A stretch of DNA of 9,503 bases from Gallionellaceae bacterium CG11_big_fil_rev_8_21_14_0_20_60_62 (GCA_002787455.1 PCWU01000112.1:9743-19245); one strand, 5' to 3'; positions 1 through 6,266 are shown, counted from the stretch's first letter. The notes: generated by a model not told the origin, from the letters alone. Made by a program: numbers and translations.

Positions 1-288
1 CACGATCTGCGTGGCGATACCCGCGTGGTCGGTGCCGGGTTGCCACAGGGTGTTGTCGCCGCGCATGCGGTGGTAGCGCGTGAGCGCGTCCATCAGGGTC
101 TGGTTGAAGCCGTGCCCCATGTGCAGCGTGCCGGTGACGTTGGGCGGCGGCAGCAGAATGCAGAAATTTTCTTTGTTCGAGGTGTCGAGTCCGGCCTTGA
201 AGTAACCGGCGTTTTCCCACGCCGGATACCAGCGGGCTTCGATGTCTTTCGGGTCAAAACTTTTGGCGAGTTCTTTTGCTTGCGTCAT
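1..288 (-). CDS. valS: Valyl-tRNA synthetase, N-terminal 96 residues (partial)
   Basis: This cytoplasmic class I aminoacyl-tRNA synthetase charges tRNA-Val with valine. Only the first 96 codons are inside the window; the rest lies beyond base 1. The translation starts MTQAKELAKSFDP and shows the family's N-terminal catalytic signature: PPPNVTGTLHMGHGF at residues 47-61, with the HIGH-type ATP-binding motif as HMGH at 56-59, then GTDHAGIATQ at 85-94. The ATG at 288 matches the usual ValS start. Its Shine-Dalgarno is poor: an AGGACA lies about 20 nt upstream, too far to be typical. The gene follows a small uncharacterised gene after 80 bp and is the last visible member of the pepA-holC operon, but an extended -10 promoter in the gap suggests it also has its own transcript. 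Identity is firm. Confidence 0.97.
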   Translation of the reverse strand, partial: MTQAKELAKSFDPKDIEARWYPAWENAGYFKAGLDTSNKENFCILLPPPNVTGTLHMGHGFNQTLMDALTRYHRMRGDNTLWQPGTDHAGIATQIV

Positions 289-335
289 TGCGGTGGGGCG
301 TGAAGCCTGTCCTGAACGGTTTTGAAGGGGGCGCG

Positions 336-344
336 ATTATACCA
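336..344 (-). promoter_or_regulatory. Extended -10 promoter for valS
   Basis: On the minus strand the sequence TGGTATAAT (344 to 336) is a perfect TATAAT with the TGn extension. It lies in the 80-bp gap between the small gene (stop at 369-371) and the valS ATG (288). The expected start of transcription near 329 gives a leader of about 40 nt. No good -35 hexamer is seen 16-18 bp upstream (the 17-bp position reads TCTCCG), which is tolerated by extended -10 promoters. Read by eye only. Confidence 0.55.
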
Positions 345-368
345 ACTCCGCGCGGCTCCGGAGACGGG

Positions 369-689
369 CTATCGGTTCGTGTCCGCGTGTTCCTGCGCCG
401 CGCGGATCAGTGCCGGCAGTTCGCTCTTCAATTCCGCCACCGCCGCATCGACCGCCCATTGTTGGGCAATCGCCAGGTGTGCTTTCAGCTTTTCGGTCAA
501 TACCGTCTCAAGATAAGTTTCGATCGCCCGCTGCAATTCGGATGAGGGATTGGCAGCGGCGGGTGGCGAGACAGGAGAAGGAGAGGGTTCCGCCGCAATA
601 TCGGTAAGCACCGGCAAATCACCCGCCGCATCGCTTGCCACTCCGGTCAGCAAAGGGAAATCCTGCGCGCGATTTTCGGAAAGGCTCAT
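369..689 (-). CDS. Small uncharacterised protein between holC and valS (DUF2486-like layout)
   Basis: A 106-residue protein of unknown function. Its ATG overlaps the holC stop by 4 bp (ATGA, 686-689), so it is probably translated by coupling; no separate Shine-Dalgarno is visible. The first 40 residues contain two copies of a short motif, DFPLLTGVA (residues 10-18) and DLPVLTDIA (24-32), followed by a Pro/Ala/Ser-rich linker (about 35-49). The rest, from about residue 50, looks like one long amphipathic helix or helical pair rich in Leu, Ala and Glu. There is no signal peptide or membrane segment, so it is likely cytoplasmic. From memory, proteins with a PVLT-type N-terminus and a helical C-terminus at the same holC-valS position in Burkholderia are called DUF2486; I assign that family only tentatively. 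The coupling suggests a job alongside HolC, but no function can be read from the sequence. Confidence 0.8.
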   Translation of the reverse strand: MSLSENRAQDFPLLTGVASDAAGDLPVLTDIAAEPSPSPVSPPAAANPSSELQRAIETYLETVLTEKLKAHLAIAQQWAVDAAVAELKSELPALIRAAQEHADTNR

Positions 690-1111
690 GCGCGCAACTT
701 GGCGAGGTCGGTGTGGCCGAGCTCATAACCGCGGTCGCGGTAGTACTTAAAGCGCAGGCGCCCGCGTTTGGCCTCTTCTTCGTCACGGCCGACAATCTCG
801 ATCACGCGCTCGAAACGGCTGAAAAAAGACACGCATTCCTGATGCAGGCTGATCAGCAATTCGGAATGGGGAAAGTTCTCGTCGCGCCCGATCACCACCG
901 GCATGTCGGCCGCTTCCGCCTCGCTGCTGTGGCAGTGCGGGATGAAAGCAGTCGGCGGGTAGTGCCACAGCATTTTATCCAACTGGTCGGCCAATTCATC
1001 ATCCGGCACGTGCAGCAATACCCGCACGCCGCTTTGCATTGCTTTGTGGCTTAGCTGGCAGGCAGTGCGCAATCTGTCCTCGCTGCCGGTGTAGAAATCA
1101 ACTTTGGTCAC
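686..1111 (-). CDS. holC: DNA polymerase III chi subunit
   Basis: Chi is an accessory subunit of the DNA polymerase III clamp loader; in E. coli it pairs with psi and contacts the C-terminal tail of single-stranded DNA-binding protein. The 141-residue product begins (V/M)TKVDFYTGSEDRL and aligns by eye with E. coli chi through LDKMLWHYPPTAFIPH (compare LDEALWARPAESFVPH), the central ELLISL strand, and the C-terminal RFKYYRDRGYEL (compare RYKAYRVAGFNL). The start is GTG at 1111, because the family begins right here and the reading frame farther upstream lies inside pepA in another frame. GTGA (1111-1108) overlaps the pepA stop by 4 bp, and no Shine-Dalgarno is seen, so translation is likely coupled to pepA. 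The downstream small gene overlaps in the same way. No candidate psi (holD) gene is in the window. Confidence 0.95.
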   Translation of the reverse strand: MTKVDFYTGSEDRLRTACQLSHKAMQSGVRVLLHVPDDELADQLDKMLWHYPPTAFIPHCHSSEAEAADMPVVIGRDENFPHSELLISLHQECVSFFSRFERVIEIVGRDEEEAKRGRLRFKYYRDRGYELGHTDLAKLRA

Positions 1112-2592
1112 TTGGTGGAGCGGTTGATCAGATATTGGGTGAGTAGCGGTACCGGCCTGCCGGTGCCGCCTTTTTCCTTGCCGGAGAGCCAGGCGGTGCC
1201 GGCGATGTCGAGGTGCGCCCAGCGGTAGTCTTTGGTGAAGCGCGACAGGAAGCAGGCGGCGGTGATGGTGCCGCCCGCCCGCCCGCCAATGTTCTGCATG
1301 TCGGCAAAATTGCTGTCCAGTAGCGGCTGGTAGTCGTCCCATAGCGGCAGTTGCCAGGCGCGGTCATGCGTCTCGGCGCCGGCAGCGAGCAGGTCTGCGG
1401 CGAGCTTGTCGTCATTGCTGAACAGGCCGCTGGCGACATGCCCCAGCGCGATGACGCAGGCCCCGGTGAGGGTGGCCAGATCAATCACCGTGTCAGGCTT
1501 GAATTTTGCCGCATAAGTCAGCGCATCGCACAGCACCAGACGCCCTTCGGCATCGGTATTCAGGATCTCGATACTCTGGCCGGACATCGAAGTGACGATA
1601 TCGCCGGGTTTGGCGGCTTTGCCTGAAGGCAGGTTCTCGGCGCTGGGAATCACCCCGACCACGTTCAGCCCGAGTTCCATTTCGGCGATTGCCTGCAGGG
1701 TGCCGAGCACGCCCGCCGCGCCGCACATGTCATATTTCATCTCGTCCATTTCGGTGCCGGGCTTGAGCGAAATGCCGCCGGAATCGAAGGTGATGCCCTT
1801 GCCCACCAGCACCACGGGTTTTTGTTTCTTGTCCGCGCCGCTGTATTCCAGGGTGATGAGTTTGGCGGGCTGTTCGCTGCCCCGCGTCACGGCGAGCAAC
1901 GCACCCATGCCCAGCTTGCGCATGTCATTTTCATCCAGCACCGTGGTCTTGATCTTCTTGTGCGCCTTGGCCAGCGCCAGCGCTTGGGCGGCGAGGTAGC
2001 TCGGGGTGCAGATATTGCCGGGCAGGTTGCCAAGGGCTTTGGCCAGGGCCATGCCGCGCGCGGTGGCGGCAGACCGGGCGACTGCTTCCTTCAGCGACGC
2101 CGGCGGTTTTCCCAGGGTGGCGAAATTGATGTGCTTGAGTTTTGCCGCCTCGGCGGGTTTGCTTTTTAGACTGTCGCTGCGGAACGCTTGCCCGCTGGCG
2201 ACAAACACGGCTTGGCGCAGTAGCCAGTCGGCATCGTTGCCGTTTGCTTCCTCCGCCAGGTACAGCGATGCCTCTTTGGCGGGCGTGCCATGCAGCGCTT
2301 TGAACAGGGCTTGCAGGATCTCGATGCGGAATTTTGCGCTTTGCTCCCCCGCCTTGCCCAAGCCGACCAGCAGCACCCGTTCAGCGGCAATCCCGGGCAG
2401 TTTGTGCAACAGCAGGGTTGAAGCGGATTTGCCGCTCATGTCGCCCTGCGCGATGAGGTCGCTCAAGGTATGTTTGCAGGCCTTGTCAAGCGCTTGCGCC
2501 GCCTTCGACAACTTGCCGCCTTCATATACGCCAACCACCACGCACGCACTCTTCTGTTTCTCCGGGTTACCCTGTTTTATGCTAAATTCCAC
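1108..2592 (-). CDS. pepA: Leucyl aminopeptidase, M17 family
   Basis: A cytosolic two-metal aminopeptidase that releases N-terminal residues, leucine preferred; the E. coli protein is a hexamer that also binds DNA (XerCD recombination at cer, carAB control). The product is 494 residues (E. coli 503). The N-terminal macro-like domain occupies roughly residues 1-160 and the catalytic domain the rest. By alignment with E. coli PepA the metal ligands are Lys265, Asp270, Asp288, Asp347 and Glu349, and the catalytic pair Lys277 and Arg351; the M17 signature NTDAEGRL is at 345-352. All are intact. The start is GTG at 2592 (VEFSIKQGNPEKQ, matching MEFSIK in the family): GGGGAG lies 6 nt upstream, and a promoter at 2664-2635 would exclude the in-frame ATG at 2664. 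It is the first gene of the leftward pepA-holC-small gene-valS operon and is divergent from lptF. Confidence 0.97.
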   Translation of the reverse strand: MEFSIKQGNPEKQKSACVVVGVYEGGKLSKAAQALDKACKHTLSDLIAQGDMSGKSASTLLLHKLPGIAAERVLLVGLGKAGEQSAKFRIEILQALFKALHGTPAKEASLYLAEEANGNDADWLLRQAVFVASGQAFRSDSLKSKPAEAAKLKHINFATLGKPPASLKEAVARSAATARGMALAKALGNLPGNICTPSYLAAQALALAKAHKKIKTTVLDENDMRKLGMGALLAVTRGSEQPAKLITLEYSGADKKQKPVVLVGKGITFDSGGISLKPGTEMDEMKYDMCGAAGVLGTLQAIAEMELGLNVVGVIPSAENLPSGKAAKPGDIVTSMSGQSIEILNTDAEGRLVLCDALTYAAKFKPDTVIDLATLTGACVIALGHVASGLFSNDDKLAADLLAAGAETHDRAWQLPLWDDYQPLLDSNFADMQNIGGRAGGTITAACFLSRFTKDYRWAHLDIAGTAWLSGKEKGGTGRPVPLLTQYLINRSTK

Positions 2593-2596
2593 GCGA

Positions 2597-2604
2597 CTCT
2601 CCCC
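2597..2604 (-). promoter_or_regulatory. Ribosome binding site that fixes the pepA GTG start
   Basis: On the minus strand GGGGAGAG (2604 to 2597) precedes the GTG at 2592, with 6 nt between GGGGAG and the codon. It supports GTG 2592 over the in-frame ATG at 2664, which has no comparable site and lies in the -35 element of the proposed promoter. Confidence 0.75.
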
Positions 2605-2634
2605 AATTGAACTCTGATCCCATCCAGATGCCGG

Positions 2635-2664
2635 ATTATCCGCAATCCACGCCGCAAAAGTCAA
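2635..2664 (-). promoter_or_regulatory. Sigma70-type promoter for pepA-holC
   Basis: Read on the minus strand: TTGACT (2664-2659), an 18-bp spacer, then GATAAT (2640-2635). Each hexamer matches the sigma70 consensus at 5 of 6 positions. Transcription would start near 2628, giving a leader of about 36 nt before the pepA GTG. The element lies inside the 5' end of the open frame of the divergent lptF, so either lptF starts downstream of it or the two overlap. Confidence 0.6.
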
Positions 2665-2666
2665 AA

Positions 2667-3770
2667 ATGTCTTGCCCGTCGAGGATTCGCGGGATTTTTT
2701 ATCGCTCCCTGATGCGCGAGTTTGCCGCCACCGGGGTGCTGGTGTTTTCCATTTTGCTTGGCATCGTGGTGTTCACCCAGCTGATCCGTTTTCTGGGCGA
2801 ATCGGTCAGCGGCTTGCTGGCGGTGGACGGGGTGCTGGTGATGCTCGGTTTCAGCGCCCTGAACTATCTGCCGGTGCTGCTTTCCATCAGCCTGTTCCTT
2901 TCCGTCCTGATCACGCTGTCGCGCTGCTACCGCGACAGCGAGATGGTGGTCTGGTTTTCCGCCGGGATGGGGCTTTCGCGCTGGTTGCGTCCGGTGCTGG
3001 GCTATGCGATTCCGGTCAGTCTGTTGATTGCCTTCCTCAGCTTTGTGCTGTCGCCCTGGGCGCTGTCCAAGGCCGACGAATTCAAGCGTAACCTGGAAAG
3101 CCGCGACGATGTGGCGCATGCCACACCCGGCATCTTCCGCGAATCGAGACGGGATGATCGCGTGTTTTTCTTGGAGGACCTGGATGCGGCCAGCAAACGC
3201 GTCGGCAACATCTTTGTGCGTTCCCTGCAGAACGGCAAAGATGGCGCCATGGTGGCGAAAGAGGGGTATCAGGAAACGGCGGAGAACGGCGATCGTTTTC
3301 TGGTCTTGCTGAACGGCGCGCGCTACGAGGGCATACCAGGTCAGGCCGACTATCGTATCTCCCATTTTGAGCGTTACGCGGTGCGCATCGAGCCCGCCGA
3401 ACTGGGCAAGGCGCGGCCGAACATCAAGGGTTATTCCACGCTCTACCTGTTGCAGCATCCGCATCCCCTGCATTCGTCGGAGTTGCACTGGCGCACCGGT
3501 CTGCCCTTGAGTGCGCTGATTCTGGCGCTGCTTGCGATCCCGCTCAGCTATGTCAACCCGCGCGCGGGGCGCTCGCTTAATCTGATCGGCGCGATCGTGC
3601 TGTATATGTTCTACAACAACATGATCAGCGTGACCAATTCCTGGGTGGCGCAGCAAAAAGTCAACCCGCTGCCCGGTTTGTGGGGCCTGCATCTGGCCAT
3701 GCTGCTCGTCCTGTTCGTCCTGTTTCGCCGCCGTTCTTCGCTCATGCCGTGGTGGAGGTTTTGGCGATGA
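2667..3770 (+). CDS. lptF: LPS export ABC transporter permease LptF
   Basis: One of the two inner-membrane permeases of the LptB2FG complex, which extracts lipopolysaccharide from the inner membrane and passes it to LptC/LptA. The pattern is that of the family: three N-terminal membrane segments (about residues 20-42, 55-83 and 108-132 from the ATG used here), a periplasmic beta-jellyroll region (about 135-275), and three C-terminal membrane segments. The end is GLWGLHLAMLLVLFVLF followed by a basic tail. The start is uncertain. ATG 2667 is the nearest canonical choice that keeps the first membrane helix, but it has no Shine-Dalgarno. ATT at 2694 would give the family-typical beginning (M)IFYRSLMREF with GAGG 9 nt upstream, and a 358-residue protein; ATG 2712 is a third option. 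Its stop overlaps the lptG start (ATGA). The ATPase LptB is not in the window. Confidence 0.93.
   Translation: MSCPSRIRGIFYRSLMREFAATGVLVFSILLGIVVFTQLIRFLGESVSGLLAVDGVLVMLGFSALNYLPVLLSISLFLSVLITLSRCYRDSEMVVWFSAGMGLSRWLRPVLGYAIPVSLLIAFLSFVLSPWALSKADEFKRNLESRDDVAHATPGIFRESRRDDRVFFLEDLDAASKRVGNIFVRSLQNGKDGAMVAKEGYQETAENGDRFLVLLNGARYEGIPGQADYRISHFERYAVRIEPAELGKARPNIKGYSTLYLLQHPHPLHSSELHWRTGLPLSALILALLAIPLSYVNPRAGRSLNLIGAIVLYMFYNNMISVTNSWVAQQKVNPLPGLWGLHLAMLLVLFVLFRRRSSLMPWWRFWR
3754..3758 (+). promoter_or_regulatory. Ribosome binding site of lptG
   Basis: GGAGG, 8 nt before the ATG at 3767 and inside the last codons of lptF. It decides the lptG start over the longer frame opening at 3680, whose extra residues do not resemble LptG. 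Confidence 0.8.
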
Positions 3771-4843
3771 AACTGCTCCGCCGTTATCTCGCTCGCGAAA
3801 TTTACCTGAGCATAGGCCTGGTGTTCGCCGCCCTGCTGATGCTGTTCGCGTTGTTCGATTTGCTCCACCAGATAAACGAGATAGGGCGAGGCGACTACCG
3901 GCTCGGCTATGTTTTGCTGTTTGTGATGCTGACCCTGCCCGGCCACATCTACGAGCTGTTTCCGGTCGCGGTGCTGATCGGCGCAATTTTTGCGCTGGTG
4001 CAGATGGCGGCGAATTCGGAACTGACGGTCTATCGCGCCTCCGGCGTTTCGCTGCGCCAGATGATTATGGCCCTGTTGCGCATCGGCGCGCCATTGCTGC
4101 TGCTATGTTTCATCTTCGGCGAATTCATCGCGCCGCCGAGCGAAAAACTGGCGCAACAGATCAGGCTCAAAGCGCAAAACGCGCAGGTCAACATCAGGGA
4201 ATTCCGTTCCGGCGTGTGGGTGAAAGACGAGGGCAGCTTCGTTAATGTCAGGAATGTGCTGCCCGACACCTCGCTGCTCAACGTGAGCATCTACCAGTTT
4301 GATCCGGACTATCAATTGCGCAGCATCACCACCGCCGGGCGCGCCACCTGGCAACGCGCGGGCTTCTGGCAACTGGAAGAGGTGCGCCGCACCCTGTTCA
4401 ATGCGGCGGGAACCGCTGTCGAAACACCGTCCTCGGCGGAATGGCGTTCATCTCTCACCCCCGCCATTCTGACCGTGCTGATGGTGGTGCCGGAGCAGAT
4501 GTCGGCGTGGAATTTGTACCAGTACACGCGCCACCTCGCCGACAACAGGCAGAAGACTGTGCGCTATGACATCGCACTGTGGAACAAGCTGGTTTATCCG
4601 TTTGCGGTGCTGGTCATGCTGTTGCTGGCGCTGCCATTCTCGGCCTATCAGCGGCGCGAGGGCGGCATCGGCGGCAGGATATTTGTCGGGGTCGTGCTGG
4701 GGCTGGGCTTCCACTTTGCCGGGCGCTTGTTCGCCAATCTGGGCGCGCTGAACGAATGGCCGGCCCCTTTCAGCGCGACTGCGATGAGCTGGATTTTCCT
4801 CGGCTTGGCCCTGACCATGCTGTGGCGCGCCGAACGGCGTTGA
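3767..4843 (+). CDS. lptG: LPS export ABC transporter permease LptG
   Basis: The partner permease of LptF in the lipopolysaccharide export complex. The product is 358 residues, close to E. coli LptG. The start MKLLRRYLAREIYLSIGLVF is typical, with basic residues before the first membrane helix. Three N-terminal membrane segments (about 15-38, 53-85 and 98-122) are followed by a periplasmic jellyroll domain (about 125-265: VWVKDEGSFVNVRNV, then a run of beta-strand-like sequence). Three C-terminal segments follow, including PFAVLVMLLLALPF, and the protein ends near LWRAERR. ATG overlaps the lptF stop by 4 bp and has a strong GGAGG, so the pair is one operon with matched translation. The gene ends 9 bp from the convergent DUF3106 gene, and no clear terminator is seen between them. 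Confidence 0.96.
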   Translation: MKLLRRYLAREIYLSIGLVFAALLMLFALFDLLHQINEIGRGDYRLGYVLLFVMLTLPGHIYELFPVAVLIGAIFALVQMAANSELTVYRASGVSLRQMIMALLRIGAPLLLLCFIFGEFIAPPSEKLAQQIRLKAQNAQVNIREFRSGVWVKDEGSFVNVRNVLPDTSLLNVSIYQFDPDYQLRSITTAGRATWQRAGFWQLEEVRRTLFNAAGTAVETPSSAEWRSSLTPAILTVLMVVPEQMSAWNLYQYTRHLADNRQKTVRYDIALWNKLVYPFAVLVMLLLALPFSAYQRREGGIGGRIFVGVVLGLGFHFAGRLFANLGALNEWPAPFSATAMSWIFLGLALTMLWRAERR

Positions 4844-4852
4844 GCCGCGTGC

Positions 4853-5239
4853 TTATTTCTGCGCGTCGGGTTTGGCTTCCTGTTCGCGCACCATCTGTTT
4901 TACCGCTTCGCGTTTCTCGGCGGGCACCTTACTGAAGGCGGTGAACTTCTCGCGCGCCCGGTGGCGCTGTGCCGGAGTCAGCGCGGCCCATGCCGAAATC
5001 TGTTCGCGCAGACGCTGTTGTTTTTCCGCCGGCAATTGCGGGTAGGCCCTGGCGACGCCGATAAAACTTTTTTGCTCGGCGGTTTCCAGCTTGTCCCAGA
5101 CCGAGGCAAGCGGCGCCAGCAGTTGTTGCTGGGCGGGAGGCAGGTTGGCCCAGTTTTCAGCCCGACTGATGCCGGGCGATAGCAACAGAAGGCTGCCCAG
5201 CAAGGCGGCATACAGGACCAATTTATCGGATTTTTGCAT
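4853..5239 (-). CDS. DUF3106 family secreted helical repeat protein
   Basis: A 128-residue exported protein of unknown function. It has a clear signal peptide: basic start MQKSDK, hydrophobic core about residues 7-20, and a likely cut after SRA (27), leaving a mature form beginning ENWANLPPAQ. The mature part is built of five back-to-back 18-residue units starting at residues 33, 51, 69, 87 and 105. Each begins Leu/Val with Pro or Thr and Ala nearby, then Gln/Lys, and the first four have an aromatic residue at position 16 (W48, Y66, W84, F102). The LTPAQ at 87-91 recalls the LTxxQ motif of the periplasmic Spy/CpxP proteins, but homology is not shown. I recognise the sequence as DUF3106-like from the WxxLPPAQ pattern. 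Start: ATG 5239 chosen; GTG 5242 and TTG 5251 (TTGA overlapping the previous stop) are also possible, none with a good Shine-Dalgarno. It is the last gene of the sigma factor unit. Confidence 0.88.
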   Translation of the reverse strand: MQKSDKLVLYAALLGSLLLLSPGISRAENWANLPPAQQQLLAPLASVWDKLETAEQKSFIGVARAYPQLPAEKQQRLREQISAWAALTPAQRHRAREKFTAFSKVPAEKREAVKQMVREQEAKPDAQK

Positions 5240-5247
5240 CACGGGTT

Positions 5248-5583
5248 TCAATCGACATACATGCTGACGGGCAATTCATCGGTCAGGATAGCCAAGTCGA
5301 GCGCGCTATGGTCGTGCACCGGGGCGGGCTGCCATTGCAGCGCCGCAGCGAGCAACAGCACGGCCAGCAACGCCGCACTCCAGCCGATCCGGTGCCGCTG
5401 TGCCGGCACCGCCAGCGCCGCGATCCGTTGATACAAAAACGCCTGCAAGGGATTGCGTTGCGCCTGCCGTTGCAGCGCAATCCGGCGCGCAATGGCCAGG
5501 CGCTCGCCGACCCCGGCGGGTACTTGCCGGGCCGCTTCGTCGAGCAATGCGGTGAACTCTTGGCGATTTAGTCGGATGCCCAT
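5248..5583 (-). CDS. DUF3619 family single-pass membrane protein, possible regulator of the ECF sigma factor
   Basis: A 111-residue protein. Residues 1-65 are basic and helical, without a signal peptide (MGIRLNRQEFTALLDEAARQ, then several Arg-rich turns). Residues about 66-84 form one membrane segment (IGWSAALLAVLLLAAALQW), and the last 27 residues end in LDLAILTDELPVSMYVD, the tail I associate with DUF3619. Its ATG lies 16 bp inside the end of the sigma factor gene, with AGGGA about 11 nt upstream, so the two are co-translated. Cytoplasmic domain, one membrane helix and a short outer tail directly after an ECF sigma gene is the plan of an anti-sigma factor. It lacks the Cys/His zinc motif of the ZAS class, having no cysteine at all. 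The regulatory role is inferred from position; the family has no function that I know of. Confidence 0.88.
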   Translation of the reverse strand: MGIRLNRQEFTALLDEAARQVPAGVGERLAIARRIALQRQAQRNPLQAFLYQRIAALAVPAQRHRIGWSAALLAVLLLAAALQWQPAPVHDHSALDLAILTDELPVSMYVD

Positions 5584-6149
5584 GTCAGGTCTATTCCCTT
5601 TTGTTTCAGAATTCGCGCCAGTGTGACGGTGGCGCGCGAACAGTGTGTCTTCACGCTGCCTTCGCTGCAGCCCATGGCGGCTGCGGTTTCGGCCGTATCG
5701 AGACCCTCCCAGTAACGCAGCAGGAAGGCTTCGCGTTGACGCGGCGCAAGCGCCTGCAAGGCGGTTTCGATGATGGCGCGCAGTTGCCCGTCGGCGGCGG
5801 CGGCATGCGGAGTGGCCGGTTGGCTGGCGTTTGTAACGTCCTGCAGTATATCCAGTACGTCCACCTCGTCTTCACTTTGCGCGGAAGTGAAGGACGAAAA
5901 CAGGCTGAAGCGGGCGTTGCGCACTTTCTGGCGACGGAAATGGTCGCGAATACTGTTCTGCAGAATGCGCTGGAACAGCATGGTGAATTCCGTTGCCGGT
6001 TTATCGCCATAGCGCTGTGCCAATTTGATCATCGACTCCTGCACAATATCCAGCGCTGCCTGCCTGTCGCGCACGGCGTAGGCCGCATGCTTGAAGGCGC
6101 GGCGTTCGGCGCTGGCGAGAAAATCGGCAAGCTGGGCAGGAGTTGACAA
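5568..6149 (-). CDS. RNA polymerase sigma factor, ECF subfamily
   Basis: An extracytoplasmic-function sigma factor that directs RNA polymerase to a special promoter set. Region 2 is near the N-terminus (RRAFKHAAYAVRD, then AALDIVQESMIKLAQRYGD, then LFQRILQNSIRDHFRRQKVR, the -10 recognition and melting part). An acidic linker (SEDEVDVLDILQD) leads to region 4 (LAPRQREAFLLRYWEGLDTA, then MGCSEGSVKTHCSRA, the helix-turn-helix for the -35 element). The start used is TTG 6149 (MSTPAQLADFLASAERRAF), giving 193 residues. The frame is also open to ATG 6260 (230 residues), but the extra 37 residues look unlike a sigma factor, and an extended -10 element at 6188-6180 would put the RNA start inside them. 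The TTG has no clear Shine-Dalgarno; the ATG has AAGGT about 11 nt upstream. The gene heads the operon with the DUF3619 and DUF3106 genes and is divergent from ilvI. Targets are unknown. Confidence 0.92.
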   Translation of the reverse strand: MSTPAQLADFLASAERRAFKHAAYAVRDRQAALDIVQESMIKLAQRYGDKPATEFTMLFQRILQNSIRDHFRRQKVRNARFSLFSSFTSAQSEDEVDVLDILQDVTNASQPATPHAAAADGQLRAIIETALQALAPRQREAFLLRYWEGLDTAETAAAMGCSEGSVKTHCSRATVTLARILKQKGIDLTWASD

Positions 6150-6179
6150 GGTTGGCAGTGCTGAGTCGGCCGGGTGTCG

Positions 6180-6188
6180 ATGATAGCA
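6180..6188 (-). promoter_or_regulatory. Extended -10 promoter candidate for the ECF sigma operon
   Basis: On the minus strand TGCTATCAT (6188 to 6180) matches the extended -10 pattern TGnTATAAT at all but one position. A TTGCTG lies 14 bp upstream, too close for a standard -35. Transcription from about 6173 would give a leader of about 24 nt before TTG 6149. It fits only the shorter form of the sigma factor. Confidence 0.4.
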
Positions 6189-6237
6189 AATTCCTGTTGC
6201 AGCAAGGGTTTTCAGGCTGTCCGCGCACGTTTCGGGG

Positions 6238-6266
6238 TTGACCAAAAGGGCGCCAGCCATTATCGT
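6238..6266 (+). promoter_or_regulatory. Promoter candidate for ilvI-ilvH
   Basis: TTGACC (6238-6243, 5 of 6 consensus), a 17-bp spacer, and TATCGT (6261-6266, 4 of 6). The RNA would start near 6273, with a 34-nt leader, too short for a peptide-based attenuator. A 10-bp palindrome, TCGTGCACGA (6263-6272), overlaps the -10 and start point, and TATCGTG occurs at 6261-6267 and again at 6279-6285, so a repressor or activator could bind here. Confidence 0.45.

Noticed and set aside
348..363. GC-rich palindromes CCGCGCGG and CTCCGGAG upstream of the valS promoter
   Set aside because: Short palindromes of this kind are expected by chance in GC-rich DNA and have no T-run or repeated partner here.
2607..2666. 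N-terminal extension of LptF from TTG 2607 or ATG 2628
   Set aside because: No ribosome binding site, residues unlike LptF, and it would overlap the pepA promoter.
2661..3986. Open frame on the minus strand opposite lptF (441 codons)
   Set aside because: Shadow of lptF/lptG: Arg/Gln/His-rich composition, no domain, and it crosses two real genes and the pepA promoter.
4828..4839. Hairpin CGCC-GAAC-GGCG at the end of lptG as a terminator
   Set aside because: The stem is only 4 bp, lies within the last codons, and no T-run follows on either strand.
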